Notes: generated from the sequence alone by a model not told the origin. Positions 9,515 to 22,107 are shown, counted from the stretch's first letter. The stretch is 22,581 bases of DNA from Basidiobolus ranarum (GCA_040143965.1 JASJQH010007058.1:1-22581); one strand, 5' to 3'. Translations and numbers: made by a program.

Positions 9515-11502
9515 GACATGTCGTTCTACATTGTATCATCCGCCACTCTGACTTAATTATTTTTCACTTTTTGGTCTTTTACAGTCAATTGAGTACATCT
9601 CGTTTCTTAATATATTTCTCTTTTGATCCAACTTGCATTTAATTTGAAACTATGAAACTTGAGCTAGCAGAAGCAGCATATCACCATACCCTATTGAAAC
9701 ATTTTAACAGTAACTCTTGCATAAGTTGAAGGTATGGGAAGCTATAGTATTCGTTAAAAAATACAACATCAGAAATGATTCATTGGAAATATAACGATTT
9801 GTATGATCAAGAGAATGGAGCATACCCATAGATCATTAAAAGTATGATCACAGCTTAAAGGTTAAACAATTTCTGTTGAACACAAATTGTAGCTTAGTAT
9901 GACAATTATATATGGCTTGCACAAGAAACACCTAATGAAATAAAGGTTATTTTGCGTACATATGAGTATGGAAAATGTCAAAAGCGGCGAGAAAACTAGA
10001 TGGATTAAGATAATGTAACGGCTTGGATCCTTATGAATTAACAGCCACAACCTTGACTCAATATTACCGTAAAACACTGATGATATAACCAAACTTGAAA
10101 TCATTCTTCATCCGTCACACTCTAGTTTTGACCCTCTTCCCGTATTTTTGTTTTTCCATTTAATCTCTGAGTCAGTAATATTCACACAAAACAGATACGA
10201 ATACATCTATATAGTAACTTGTAATCCTTTGAATGTTGGCACCAACCAGACTTCCAAATAACTCTGATAGGAACATTGTTTCTGCCGAAATCATTATTGA
10301 GCATCAGCTGTGAATCCTTCATATACATCATATATAGAATAGCATCTCTTTATAACATCCAAATATCTGCCTCACCTTACTGGATGGCGTGGTTATTTGC
10401 CACTTACAACTTAGGAGCAGGATAGCAAAAATTGGAGCCATGAGTTTTGTAAACTATATATCACCCAACTTTATTGCACATACAGGCGTATCTGAAACTC
10501 CGGAAAAAACGTAGCTCTCTATGTTACCTTATCCATATACATGAAGTGGCCACCCTGATATTAGGAGTTATCAATGTCGCACTACACACCCATATCTGTC
10601 GAATTTCTAAACAGGATTGATGTGACCTGCTCCTGTTCTCTCTCATAAGCAGAGGTAAACAGTATTTGTTGAAGTAGAACAAGACATAAACTCCTCATCT
10701 CAATATATTTGGCCAACTCAAGCCCTGATATTAATAAAAAAAGCAACATCTAGTGATTGCCAGTATTGGAAAAATATGAAGCTGTAGTGAATTGGAATAT
10801 ATCTTACATCTCAAGTGAGTTCATATGACACAACCTATCCAAAAATTCATGTGAAAAGTACTCAGTCCCCAGTACATTTCGATAAAGATTCGCTTTAGTT
10901 CCTTGAGGCTTATAAACTCTCACTTTCAAGAGACCTTTACAGGAATTTTTCTGGCACCAAATTGTCAGAGCCTTCAAGGGCACTCATAATCGTACTTTGT
11001 AATGTTGTTTAGGTAAATTACATGACTTAGAGCTCACGTATACATATACGAATTGAAGAAGCTGAACAACAATTCGTCTTACAAATATTTCAATCACTTA
11101 CGTTTTTAGGACATGGCAGAACAAGAAACTCAAACACCTTTCATGTATCTTTTGCAAGATATTAGATTATTTATTTATCGATCAATATGGCTTTTGAAAA
11201 TTTTCTCCAAATCATGAATTCTTGGCTCGCATTCGATATTAATATATAAGTGAACTATAAAAATAATCCAATAATTGTCGCAAATATCGATGATTAAGTG
11301 ATTATCATTATCAATATTCCATAAAATATAGTATAAATAAATCAATTGTTAACAGAAGTTGATTGGCTGAGCCATGAAATGTTTACCAAAATATCAGAGA
11401 TTGTGTTTGTTTTGATTATGAGCTATACACCAAAGAATGGTGTACATAATAAAGAATAGTGTCAGTTTCCGTATTGACTGGAAACTTTCACAGTAGTTTA
11501 AC
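9515..11502. other. Spacer between VPS29 and ASK1
   Basis: Nearly 2 kb with no gene I can support. The longest frame (minus, 9862-10104) is a hydrophobic, AT-driven translation without motifs. The last 350 bases are very AT-rich. TATAAATA at 11332-11339 could be a TATA element for ASK1, but it lies 164 bases from the ATG. A small inverted repeat (TACACC / GGTGTA, 11426-11444) lies close to the gene. Confidence 0.4.
11464..11486 (+). other. Small inverted repeat before the ASK1 start
   Basis: AGTTTCC and GGAAACT form a perfect 7-bp stem around a 9-base loop, ending 16 bases before the ASK1 ATG. If transcribed it would be a 5' UTR hairpin. A stem this short may be chance. Confidence 0.25.
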
Positions 11503-13188
11503 ATGGCTAAATCCCAAGACCCTTCGTTACTCACAGCAGAGCTGGAAAAAATTGAACAAAACATCACCCTAACACTTCAAGAGATCGATAGAAATCTCTC
11601 AAGTTGTCATGATACTGTCACAAATAAGCTTCTTCCAAGAATCGATCAATTCAGTGACATTTCGAAGCAAATCATAGATGATGCCAAGGTACTTTATTTT
11701 ATTTCAAGGTATTCCTTATTGCTATGATAAGTAAATTAAGCCTACTTTTATATTTTTTAGCCTTGGCTTCAGTTTTTCGAGTTGGTGAACGAGTTCGAGA
11801 ATATTAGTGAAAAAGTTAACAGCACGTTTGATACACCTAGTGTAAAAACTAGTCCTGGAAATCATATTTTCGAGTCACCTACTCCAGAGAATCGACAAAC
11901 GTTTACTCCCTCTGCTGAGTTTGAAAATTCGCCAGCATACCCAGTATTGCAAAGCCAGCACACTCTTACCCCTGGAAGAAAAGTTGATATGCCCAGGTTG
12001 AACACACCGCTTTTACAACAAGTCTTTTCCAAAACTCCACAGACTCAGAACGTCCCTCGTTCTGTTCGGTCTGTTCGCTTTACACATGATACTAAATTTG
12101 GAGATGAAAAGTTCAAGGAGTTTGGAACACCATCTTCACTTAAAAGAGGTATTCTGAAGACACCAGCTACTGTGGCTTCTACTGGACAATCTTCTGCTGG
12201 ACCTACCCCGCGCAGTATTAAATCTATTTTGTTAGCAAGTAGAGCTAGCTCAGATCGTAAGCCTGCAACTCAATCGGCCACACTTCCATCTCGCATGCGT
12301 GAAATCAAATTCTCCAGCGAATCTCCAAGCGAATCTCCTATAAGTGTTGACACGCCTTTCTCCACCATGAGAAATGAGAAGTTAACATTCGGTACCCAAT
12401 CTCTTCAACCAACGCCTGAAAACAATGATTTCAGTATGCAATCACGTCAAAGTACAGATGTACAAAGTCATCGTAGCTACAACAGTAACTCTAGTATGGA
12501 AGAGCCAAAGTTAAAAACTCCGTTTGCTAAATTCTATAGTGATGCTGGTTCAAGTAGTACAGATATTGATACACCCACACTATTTACCAAAAACCTTGAT
12601 AGAATGAGTGTAGATGACTTGCTAGATTCTGATCGATCATCGATTAACCCTCCTAACACAAAGAGATTTGATGATAACTCACCTTGTCCTCAGCTTCGTC
12701 TCTTCCACAAGTATTCGAACGATGATGAAACGGAAGCCACGACCGATGAAGGTATTAGCCCTTTGTTCTATGTTTATAAATGCTTTATTAAAATAACACC
12801 CACTTTTAACTCACCAGAAAAATCTCCTGATTTCCGACTGGAATTATTCCCCAAGGCTTTCCAGGTAACTTCCCTTTATTTATAATTAGACATCAATTGC
12901 ATCCATTGAGCTAATCAATTCTAAAGGAACCTCCTGGTTCGGATCAACTAGTTACACTTTACGATCAATTCCGACAAGCTCCTCAGCAAATTCTAGTAAG
13001 TGAGCATGGATTTTATTTGATATCCATGGATTGATATTAACCAAGTATATTCACAGAATATGCAAGATCTCCAAGAAGCATTACCTGGATTCGGTGGTGA
13101 ACGGATAAATCTACTTATCAACTTACTTGTCCGTCGTAAGTTTGTTAAGCGTTCCAATAAGATCGATGGATGGAGCATGAGAAAGTAG
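11503..13188 (+). CDS. ASK1: DASH/Dam1 complex subunit Ask1
   Basis: Ask1 is part of the ring-forming DASH (Dam1) complex that couples kinetochores to spindle microtubules in fungi. Five exons: 11503-11688, 11761-12751, 12818-12864, 12927-12995, 13057-13188, giving 474 residues and a TAG stop with no breaks. The diagnostic N-terminal domain (about 10-72) shows KIEQNITLTLQEIDRNLSSC, then TVTNKLLPRIDQF and, across intron 1, PWLQFFELVNEFE. A long low-complexity middle (about 75-390) carries about twenty Ser/Thr-Pro sites, many as TP (FTPSAE, LTPGRK, KTPQTQ, ILKTPAT, PTPRS), which suits the known Cdk control of Ask1. The C-terminus (about 409-474) is compact: TLYDQFRQAPQQIL, DLQEALPGFG, ERINLLINLLVRRKFV, then a Gly-Trp strand, reminiscent of a small winged helix. 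Intron 2 (12752-12817, 66 nt) has no in-frame stop, so its retention would add 22 residues. The gene converges with the ubiquitin protease, 773 bases away. Confidence 0.85.
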
Positions 13189-13935
13189 GCTGCATTGTAA
13201 ACCTCGTATCTTTTGTTTAGTACATCATTTTGCCTATTGACTCGGGAGGATGGAGAGCGGGGGATGGAGGGTTAAACAGTCACAGCCACTCCAACTTCAC
13301 GTAATCTCTTGCTACCTCACTTAATACCAATCTTTATAATTCTCTCCAATTTTGTACACAATCCTACCAGAATTTAACATATATTGTATAATATATTTGT
13401 TATCAATATACGTACGCATTTCTCCGGTTTAAATTGGACGAACTATATCACTTGAACTATATTGCGACGTTGATTGATGACAGATTTATTAATAAAATAT
13501 TCTCAAAGATGGGTAATGGTCTGTTTATGTAATCATACGAAGGTAAGCAATCTAGATTGTGTAGGATCCATATTCTCGGGTATGTTGAAGAACAGCCATC
13601 TATTTTACATTTTCCCAAGCTCTGTGAATGATAGGTTTTGAGGGTGGGCATAGATATTACGACTTGCAACGGTCAGGCGCCTGAAGGAAATTGGGCAAGT
13701 TGAATTAATGAACGACACAAATGAATTTGGATATACGGGTTTCAACAATTTAGGAATTCAAATCATGGATTAATATCAGAATAAGTATTTTCTATGATAC
13801 AAATAACCTCTTTGGAAAAGCGACGGGACTCATCGTTCTATAGTACAAAGCGTAAGAGTTGTACAAAAGAGACACTGATTCGAGAAGTAGTAATGAGTAG
13901 TGGGTGGATACATGCGGTGAATCTAAACCGCCAGG
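13189..13935. other. Convergent 3' spacer between ASK1 and the ubiquitin protease
   Basis: No gene supported. Both flanking genes end towards this stretch, so it should carry two 3' UTRs. An AT-rich, nearly palindromic tract (about 13379-13398, ATATATTGTATAATATAT) lies 190 bases past the ASK1 stop and may serve polyadenylation. A minus-strand frame at 13457-13669 has no recognisable domain. Confidence 0.4.
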
Positions 13936-13955
13936 TATATATATAGAGAGAGAGA
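13936..13955. repeat. Compound TA/GA microsatellite
   Basis: Five TA units followed directly by five GA units, six bases past the stop codon of the ubiquitin protease. Such tracts often vary in length between strains. Confidence 0.8.
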
Positions 13956-13961
13956 TAAGGT

Positions 13962-16237
13962 TCACGCGGTAACTGGGTTTCTTTGAATCAAAGTAACATT
14001 GGACCTTTTGCGGTATGTTTTCATACTTTTCAATTGAGGTGACGAGGATTTTAAAGAAAATGGGGGACTGACGTGTTGTGGTGATTCCAGTGCTTGTGTC
14101 GACATACGCTTCACGGATAACGATTCATCAAGAGTTGCTACTGGAGGCTTGGCTACTTGTTCATATAGGAGCATATATGGGTTGGCCTCTAGCACATGCT
14201 CAATGTGGACAGGCTCAACATAATCATCAGAAACTAAATACCAATCATCAGATGTTGAGGGTAAGGATTCACCTTCACGTGTTGTTACATCCCTCGAAAT
14301 AGGCATACGGCGGTAGGCAACGAAGTGTCCATACAGATGATCTCCATAATGAGTAATAACAGCTTGTAGACGATATTTATAAGTGCTCACAGTCTCCTCA
14401 TCCGGAAAAGATAAGGGAATATTTGGTCGTGTGTTCAAATGACCTGTTGTGCAGAAAGGTGACAAATCTAGATATTCAGGAAAGACGACCTGGCACTCAT
14501 TTTTGACAATGTACCCGGATGTATTAAAAGCAGAGCGAGAAACGTGGAGATATAAAGAAGGTGGCGGCTAGAGGTGCAAATAAAATGAATACTTCATAGC
14601 GTAAATAAAACTCCAATTCAAATGAATGAAACCTTGGCTATCATTACTTGCTTTGTAGATATCTTGGGTATAGAACGGATAAGTTTGATGTCTCCCTGAA
14701 AACAGTTGTGAATACCATTATATAACATTTGTATAGACATAAATCTCAACTAGATTACCAACTCCGCTTCAATATTAGAATGAAGTGAGCTTCGAACAAT
14801 CTCTCTGCGTTGCTTCAGCTTACTCAACTTGTTCGATTTTGCATTGGAGCCAACTCGATTAATTCTACTATCAAGATTATTTAACGTAGCTTTTAATGAA
14901 CATCTACGACAGGCAGCATCCTGCAACGCTTCTATCTCGATATAAGAATATAAACAATCCTCTAACGAGCAAACTCTCTAAGATCAAACTTAGGTTAAAC
15001 CGGAAGTAATATTGAAATCCATAAAAGTGACATTACCTTATGTGGCAGCGTAAGTGATATATTGTCAAATGTAAAATGACGAATTGCTTCCTGAAATGTC
15101 ATCAGTATCATGAATAGGAGATACATTCTTACTGAGAATAGCAATGGTAACGTACGGTGTAGCCACATTGACCGCACGCTAGTCTACTTGCTAGTAGCCC
15201 GGTGAATGGATTTTTAATCGTGGCTGATGGTGAAGATAGTTTGATAGTGGTATTCTGGAGTTTACCGATAACCTTAATTACAGCATTGATACCAAGTGTG
15301 ACTGATAATTACTACTAACCTTTTGTTTAATTGTATGGCCCTTTAAAAAGCTAACATCAAATAAAGGCTGTACAAAAGATGTTATTTGGGCCTCCTCTCC
15401 ACTCAAAGCTGAAGATATGATTTGGAAAAATTCGTGCGCATCCTAACGAAGAGCTCAGTACGATACTATCATTTCATACTAGGTGTATTCAAATTTAAAT
15501 GTACCTGTTGTTCTCGATTTACCACTCGACGATTGTTTTTGAGAGCTTCAACAACGAGAAGAGGCTTAAAAGCTTTCGATTTGGTAATTTTCTGCTTTAA
15601 AACTACTCGATAAAGAAAATGAGGGAAAAGCTTCAACAAATACAGTTGAACTATAATATACCAGTGCAGGTACTTAGTAGAGCGTCAGAAACAGGCAATT
15701 CAATAGGCTCTTTACAGTTGAATTGGCTTTGCCTTTTTTTGATATTGTCCAAGTACTCTTCAAGATAGTAGGAAGTCGCGAGACTCTAAAGCAAAGAGTT
15801 AACCATTGACACCTGAGACGAATGAAAAATAATAAAACTCAATATACTTGAAGAACTGAGTTTAAAAAACACGAATTCCCTGTGTTAATAAGACCGTAAA
15901 TATAGCCTTTATCGTCTGTGTGAAGTTGGTGCAAAAAAGGAAGCAGAGATTAGTCACAAAGCGATTTACTGACTGTTAACTTCAACAGGCCTCAGGAAAA
16001 TCACCAACCAGCACTAACTATGTTCAAATGATTATTGTTTCCAGCAAGAATATCAAGCTCAGTGTCGGCGAAAACACCATTAAAAAGCCAATTGATGATA
16101 AATGTAAAGGGAGAAAATAATGTCCGTAATATACTATTTCTGATGAGGCTAAACAAACCCCTAGCAACATATCTTATTTGTGAGAGTAAGAGTAAGAATA
16201 GGAGTAACCCAGCAGTGGAAGTCAAATATCTGGACAC
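13962..16237 (-). CDS. Membrane-anchored ubiquitin-specific protease (USP30/Ubp1-like)
   Basis: A C19 cysteine protease that removes ubiquitin. Ten exons are visible on the minus strand: 16237-16009, 15915-15848, 15785-15662, 15602-15505, 15442-15320, 15254 (or 15272)-15156, 15090-15037, 14977-14759, 14695-14633 and 14567-13962, ending TGA, about 560 codons. Near the N-terminus is a membrane helix (STAGLLLFLLLLSQIRYVA), as in mitochondrial-outer-membrane USP30 and yeast Ubp1. The Cys box is GLINTGNSCFLNSVLQ (Cys about 92), followed by EQQDAHEFFQ, GLLASRLACGQCGYT with the partner pair CRRC (zinc knuckle), TLPHK, LYLHVSRSAFN and KNECQVVFPEYLDL. The His box is YGDHLYGHFVAYRR, followed by DDWYLVSDDYV and NPYMLLYEQV. 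The protein ends in a Ser-rich basic tail. Exon 4 is set at 15602 because only that acceptor keeps the frame. Oddity: no ATG lies in frame in the first exon, and a stop (TAA) precedes the GTG at 16237. The true start is probably in an upstream exon (one fit: ATG at 16453-16455, splicing 16436 to 16229), or the start is lost. Confidence 0.88.
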
Positions 16238-18179
16238 TTATGGGAACAAAAGTTAAGAACATAGAGTTTGCTTAGCACGGGGAAGTGGACGAGTAGAAAA
16301 GTTCAAGTGGAGAGGCTTGTATTCTAAGGATAGCTTGGTTTAACTATGGAGGATGATACGTTCTCAGTAGAGGAACACCTAGGAGTTGTGAACTTAGAAT
16401 GCGGTTAGACTATGCAGTAATTGTTGATCATCTACGATTGGTAAACTGTGTTCATTTGGGACAGCTTTTTGTTGATATTCTTTTCTCTTGGTAATTTTGC
16501 CATGATTGGGATGGATATTTTCTGGGATCTCTTAGGAATTCTATTTTTGTACAACCAATTACCGAGTGATGGCATGTCGCTTAAATCAGAGCCTCAGTGG
16601 CGCATTAGTCCGTTGGCTCTCTTGTTTATGTAGAGTCAGATCTGATGAACTAACTGAACTAATAGAATGTAAAACGAATACACATTTTGGCGCAACTTGC
16701 CGTAGTCATATGTAGTGAACTCGTGAATCTGCGGGATAAAGCTTTCAACCAATCGAAAGGCTTACTCATAAGCTCCAGATCTCTATGCTCAGCTGCCATA
16801 CCGATCCGAAACAAATGCAATCTCCAATGCTTGAAAATTTCATGTGATAATGAATCCCAACCCTAATCCGATTCAACGAAGTTTAGACAAGTTAGAGTAT
16901 TTTCTCATTGACTCCGCACACTCGAAATCACACGTAGCTTAAGAGTTGGTGCGAACTCTGATGATGCATTCATGTTGTGTGAAATTAAAAACAGTTGATG
17001 GAACTTGGAAAGAAGACTAGTGATAGGTTTAATCTTCGATCCCTCGTTACAAACACTGGCTTTGCTTTGGAATATACAATCTCAAAGACTTTTTGACAGT
17101 AAATGTGATGAGGAAGGTTGCTTGAACATAGGTGTACCGTTTCATGTCGGTATTCTACAATTTGTCAATAAGTTACCAGTGTTACTAGCATCAACCAGTT
17201 TTTAAAATACTAATTTTGCAGTCAACCGAGGACTTCACTATCTATCACATGGTATGTCAAGACTGGATATATCGTATTTAAAATTTTTCTCCGTGTCCTG
17301 CTTATAAAACGTACTCTTTACATTGTGTATGCAAGTGGTTTTGGGGTTAGATAGCTTGAGAAACTGGCACTGTATGCACAGGGATGTTAGCTCTGATGAG
17401 TTTTGTAGCAGATACTAAATGAGGATGTTAAGTACCTATTAATAATAGTGACTTTTGTGACGATGGTACAGGTAGATGGAGCATTTCTCTTCTCTAACAT
17501 CAGAGGTGAACTAATCTTCAGTTCTAGTACTATTTTCTGTGTATCCTCTCCATTAGTCAAAGCAAAGATGAAAATAATAGTAGAGTTAAACACTTTGGAG
17601 CATATGTTCCCAAGCACTTGCGCTCATGCGAAAAATTAGCCCCTGTTATGTCTGAGATATTGCAAGTCTTCGTGAAGTAAGGCTTTGGGTAGAGGGTCTC
17701 CTATTGTATCTTCAAATTGGGATGAAATAGGCGATATAAGACATTTCTTGTCCCCCTTACTCAAGCTTCCTTATGAAGTATGCTAATTTATTGCAAGCCA
17801 ATATTTCGATTTACAGAATTTTATTCAAGAAAACTAAATTGATTCAACCGCATCAGATACTCAGGATGATTCACTTTATTCCATGGGCCCAAAAAGGATT
17901 ATGGCGAATAAATTATGGGTATTCTTTTAGCTCGAATGATGAACCCTATTTTACAAGAAGTAATTTACGATAGAATGAATATTATTCGTCGAAATTCGTG
18001 AATCGATATCATTATTGCAGTAGGAGGGATGACGTTCTTGATGATCCCATTTTTGAGGCCCTTGTTCGTCATAATTTCCCTGTATTTATCGCCGGCCTCA
18101 ATCCTCCTATCTTTTAAAGCTGCCCTTTCTTCTTACAACTCCAAGTGTTGTTGTTTTCTCTTCTTCCTGCCTTTTACAA
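16238..18179. other. Divergent spacer between the ubiquitin protease and 14-3-3
   Basis: This interval should hold the start of the protease gene and the promoters of both genes. A candidate 20-nt first exon of the protease lies at 16455-16436 (minus). The remaining frames, including 17005-17205 and 17448-17639 on the plus strand, have no recognisable motif. The last 60 bases before the 14-3-3 ATG are pyrimidine-rich (TTGTTTTCTCTTCTTCCTGCC), a common feature upstream of highly expressed fungal genes. No TATA box, tRNA or repeat stands out. Confidence 0.4.
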
Positions 18180-19172
18180 ATGGAATCCCCTAGAGCCGAT
18201 CAAGTTTATATGGCCAAGCTCGCCGAGCAAGCCGAAAGATATGATGGTATGTTCTGTTGCAATTTTTATTTCTAGTTTGTTGTTTTTATTGGGTAAACAT
18301 TCATAGCTGTATCATCTCGTACGATGTGAAGTGTATTTCGGTTGAACTTTACCAAAGCCTTTGATACCATACTAAATCTTCTCTCTTTCTAACAGAGATG
18401 GTTGAAAGTATGAAACTAGTTGCTGCTGGAAATGAGGAACTTTCTGTCGAAGAGCGTAACCTTCTATCTGTCGCTTACAAAAACGTTATCGGCGCTCGTC
18501 GTGCCTCTTGGCGTATTGTCTCTTCTATTGAACAAAAAGAAGAGAGCAAGGGCAACGAAACTCAAGTTGCCAAGATCAAGTCTTACAGAAATAAAATTGA
18601 AGAAGAGCTCACTGATATTTGCAAAGATATCTTGAAGGTTCTCGATGAATATCTTGTACCCAAGGCCAGTAATGGTGAATCTAAGGTGTTCTACCTCAAG
18701 ATGTAAGTTAATAACGGTTGAATTTTGATTGATTTACATTGATTGATGATTTTTTTTATTGAAATACAGGAAGGGTGATTACTATCGTTATCTTTCTGAG
18801 TTCGCTTCCGAAAACTTGCGTAGCGAAACCGCAGAGAAATCTTTGGAAGCTTATAAGTCTGCCAGTGATGTTGCTGTAACCGAACTCGCTCCCACCCATC
18901 CTATTCGTCTTGGTCTAGCATTGAACTTCTCTGTATTCTACTATGAAATCCTCAACTCCCCTGATCGTGCTTGCCATCTTGCCAAGCAAGCATTCGATGA
19001 TGCCATTGCTGAGCTCGATACTTTAAGCGAAGAATCCTACAAGGATAGCACACTGATCATGCAATTGTTGAGAGATAACCTCACCCTTTGGACCTCAGAC
19101 ATCCAGGACTCTGAAACAGCTGAGAACAAGGATGAGATGGAGACTGAGGAGGACAAAAAGGAAGAGAACTAA
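18180..19172 (+). CDS. BMH1: 14-3-3 protein
   Basis: 14-3-3 proteins are dimeric adaptors that bind phospho-Ser/Thr motifs in clients of signalling, cell cycle and metabolism. Three exons: 18180-18246, 18396-18702, 18770-19172, with GT-AG introns of 149 and 67 nt, giving 258 residues and a TAA stop. All hallmarks are intact: [16 protein letters not shown] at the dimer interface, signature 1 [11 protein letters not shown] (43-53) followed by GARRASWR, the phosphopeptide-binding residues Lys51, Arg58, Arg131 and Tyr132 ([10 protein letters not shown]), [20 protein letters not shown], and signature 2 beginning [11 protein letters not shown]. It ends in a variable acidic tail rich in Glu, Asp and Lys, as usual. 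The first exon ends within codon 23, a position that leaves the AERYD-EMVE motif seamless. Codons are more C-ending (GCC, CTC, ACC) than in neighbouring genes, which fits high expression. The start is secure: the ATG opens the normal N-terminus. Confidence 0.98.
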
Positions 19173-22107
19173 GTCTGATCCACTAACATTTGTTACATTT
19201 AATTAATTTACACAACTGTATTAAAAATTCCTCGATCTCATGACCAACGGTTCACTGGTTCTTACTGTCATTGTTTTTCTGAATGATAAGAATCTCAGAG
19301 ATGGATGTATGTCCACCTTCTCATGACTCGAATGGAAGTTATTTTTGGATGCATTCCAAATATAGACTCCAATAAAGATCTTAAAGAGTCTCGAATGTCA
19401 TTGTTGACGTATTCTCATCCATTGCGATAAAGCAAGGAGGGATGGCTATGATGTTTACAATCCCCCCAGCATCATGCTACATCTTTGTGGTAGGAATGCT
19501 GAAGATCCAGACTAGAAAAGGCATCAGTTTCAGTCCCTACCCTTCACATGATTATGTGTTACCAGCATCTAACCTCAACCACATTGGTAATGAAGATTTC
19601 TGCATGCTCTACATCATTGTCATTGTCCAAGGCTGACTCTGAGCTCTTAAATTCGGAGGGGTTGAAAAAGAGCGGGAAATTTTCAAGTTATTACCTTTAC
19701 GATTTGATATTAAAAAGGTACGTAGGAATTGTACAGTAGTGCCCAAACCGGAAGTTTGTTGAAGTGTCATGTTCATTCAGCTCGATATGTATAATAATGT
19801 CCTAGAGTTGGATTGCCCCATTAGTCCCTTATGCACCCCGTGGAGTATATCAATATACCAAGAAATTTGAAAAATGCATCTACTGGAACGGTTGCTTAAG
19901 TGCTTTGCATTTTGTTTCTTTAGTTACTGCAGTGAGGAACGAGAGGTAGTGTCCTGTCTATTTTCAAGTTAAAATATCCTCATGTTGAAGGTAAAGTTGA
20001 GATGGATCTTTATATAAGTTCATGATCAGAATCACTGGGTCAGATGTGTTAGTGGTCTGTAATAACAAAGTCTGGTACAAAGGTATTCTGTAATAATCAA
20101 TCAATTGGGGGGAAGGCTTAGCACAAATATAACTCCTAGGAAAGTCATTCCATTGTAATCATTGCAAACAGCAATAAGTGATCTATATTCCAGTTATTTG
20201 GAGAGTGAAGATGCAATCATTGCAAATCCAATTAGTACCTACTGGTTACTTCTCTGATCTTAGGTTTGACTGATTCTCCGCTGGTTAGATGGGAAGTTAT
20301 AAAGGGTTGAAGCGATGATCCAACAGAGTTGGGGTCTTTGCGTTAATTGATCTTAAATAAAGCTCGAGAACTAGCTATCACGAGCTCATGGGATTACTTG
20401 TCTGGCAACTGCCCCAAAGGTTATGTTTATTTGCACTGGATCTGTATCATTATTACGAATTGCCATTTAAAAACCTTATCGACGCGAATCAGTAATTTGG
20501 TATTATAGCACAATACACTAGCATCTTGTCTACTATTTGCATGCCATGGCCAACATTGAATTTAATCATCATCACCTCGGTACGATTCTGAAATACTACT
20601 AACAACTCGAATAGTCTGAATAACCGCCAGCCACTTCCTCAACATTATATGTATTAATGCGAAACGATGGAAGGAGTCAAGTATTATGGGATTCGTAGGA
20701 AGGAATAGGTCTAGTAAATCATTTATTTATAGGGATCGATTTAATGAGGATTATGAGAGTTAACGTGTTAATTTACATTGTGTGTTATTACGATCTAGCT
20801 CATCTTGATGTCGGTCTTATATCCATCACAATTAAAGCTGGAAGGGGAACAATTTTACATGCCGGTTATAAAAGTAATCATGGTTTGAATTATAATAAGA
20901 AGCATTTTAAGGAATCCAAAATGCCTATATTATTAGCATCCCCGGTGATTGGTTTATAGCGAGTGGATTTTACAAATGCGAATGGGTTGAACATTTATGG
21001 TGAAAGTTTCCATTGTTAAACGTTTTGTTCTATAGAGTTGTAGTAGACCTCGTTTTCATCGATTGGGAGTGAATTGGATGATGTGAAATGAATCTTTGAC
21101 TTTGGAATGCGTCGAAGACGTATCCATTCCGATGGTGTTTGTACTGGATCCTGAGTTGTGAATAGCATATAGAAGTTGGCCATTATGTAACCCATATTTG
21201 AAATTTGTGTCTAAATCGCTCACTCCGGTTTGAGATTGTTGTATCAACCAAGTGTTGAAAGATGATATTTACTGGTCACACAGTGTATGGGAAAGTACTA
21301 TGAAGAGATGTAACATGCAGAAGCACACCCGCAAGATTTGTATGTCCGAACTAGATAGATAAGCAGCTAGTGTAGGCTCAACAACAATAATGCCAGTAAG
21401 AAGGAAGAATAATCAAGAGTGTGCTGACTACTATGAGAGTGAGAATCAGTATCTTAAGACCTGATGTAAAGTACGTAGAAGAAAGGAGACTGTTCAAAGG
21501 TGGGTACGGAGTATCGCACTGTCGAAGATATTTTAATGGTTTACAACTCGCGATGATTTCTTTATATATGAAAATACCAAAGAACCAGGATCTCGTTAGC
21601 CTAGCGACTAGTGTATGACAAGGGTACTGATCGTACTAACCGGTTGACTCATCATTCTCCAAAAAGCATTGATTCATTGCGAGCGCATAATGATGAAAAG
21701 ATTTGGCACACTTGACAATTTCGATCATCATGTGGATGACTTCTTGTACGCCCTCATCAGTTGCGATACATTTTTGGCTGAATTAATATGTTGGAACAAT
21801 CTAAGGCTGAGTTCGTCAGTTTTCACCTGAGAGAATAGCACTGAGCTGCATCTTCGTAATGGCGAATAATATATAACATAGTGATATATAATTTGGGTGG
21901 ATCAAGGCATAAACTATGACTTGCCCTTACTACATAACTCCCCTTCCCTTCCGGCCCACCTAACACCACACTGGGATTGTCTTTGTATTCAATTTAAACC
22001 ACTTTCTCCCTAGAGACTAAGCGCATGACGGCATTCGATGCTCGTCTACAACGCAACGCAACTTTCACCTAGTCATTGCCTACCCCGATTACATAATATA
22101 TTTAGAG
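19173..22107. other. Gene-free 3' flank of 14-3-3
   Basis: About 2.9 kb in which I can support no gene. The first 60 bases past the stop are AT-rich and probably the 14-3-3 3' UTR. Scattered frames of 60-90 codons (for example plus 20744-20959, minus 21056-21247, minus about 21378-21643) lack recognisable motifs and are within chance expectation. A 12-base direct repeat AATCATTGCAAA occurs at 20157 and 20215. No RNA gene, transposon end or tandem array is visible. Confidence 0.4.

Noticed and set aside
9862-10104. Minus-strand hydrophobic 80-residue frame.
   Set aside because: The composition follows the local AT-rich bias and there are no motifs or gene context.
20157-20226. 12-base direct repeat AATCATTGCAAA at 20157 and 20215.
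   Set aside because: Only two copies and no element between them; likely chance.
21056-21247. Minus-strand 63-residue frame with polar, protein-like composition.
   Set aside because: No ATG start, no splice sites that extend it convincingly, and no homology I recognise.
21378-21643. Minus-strand frame open for about 88 codons with a hydrophobic segment.
   Set aside because: No ATG near its beginning and no family resemblance; compatible with chance.
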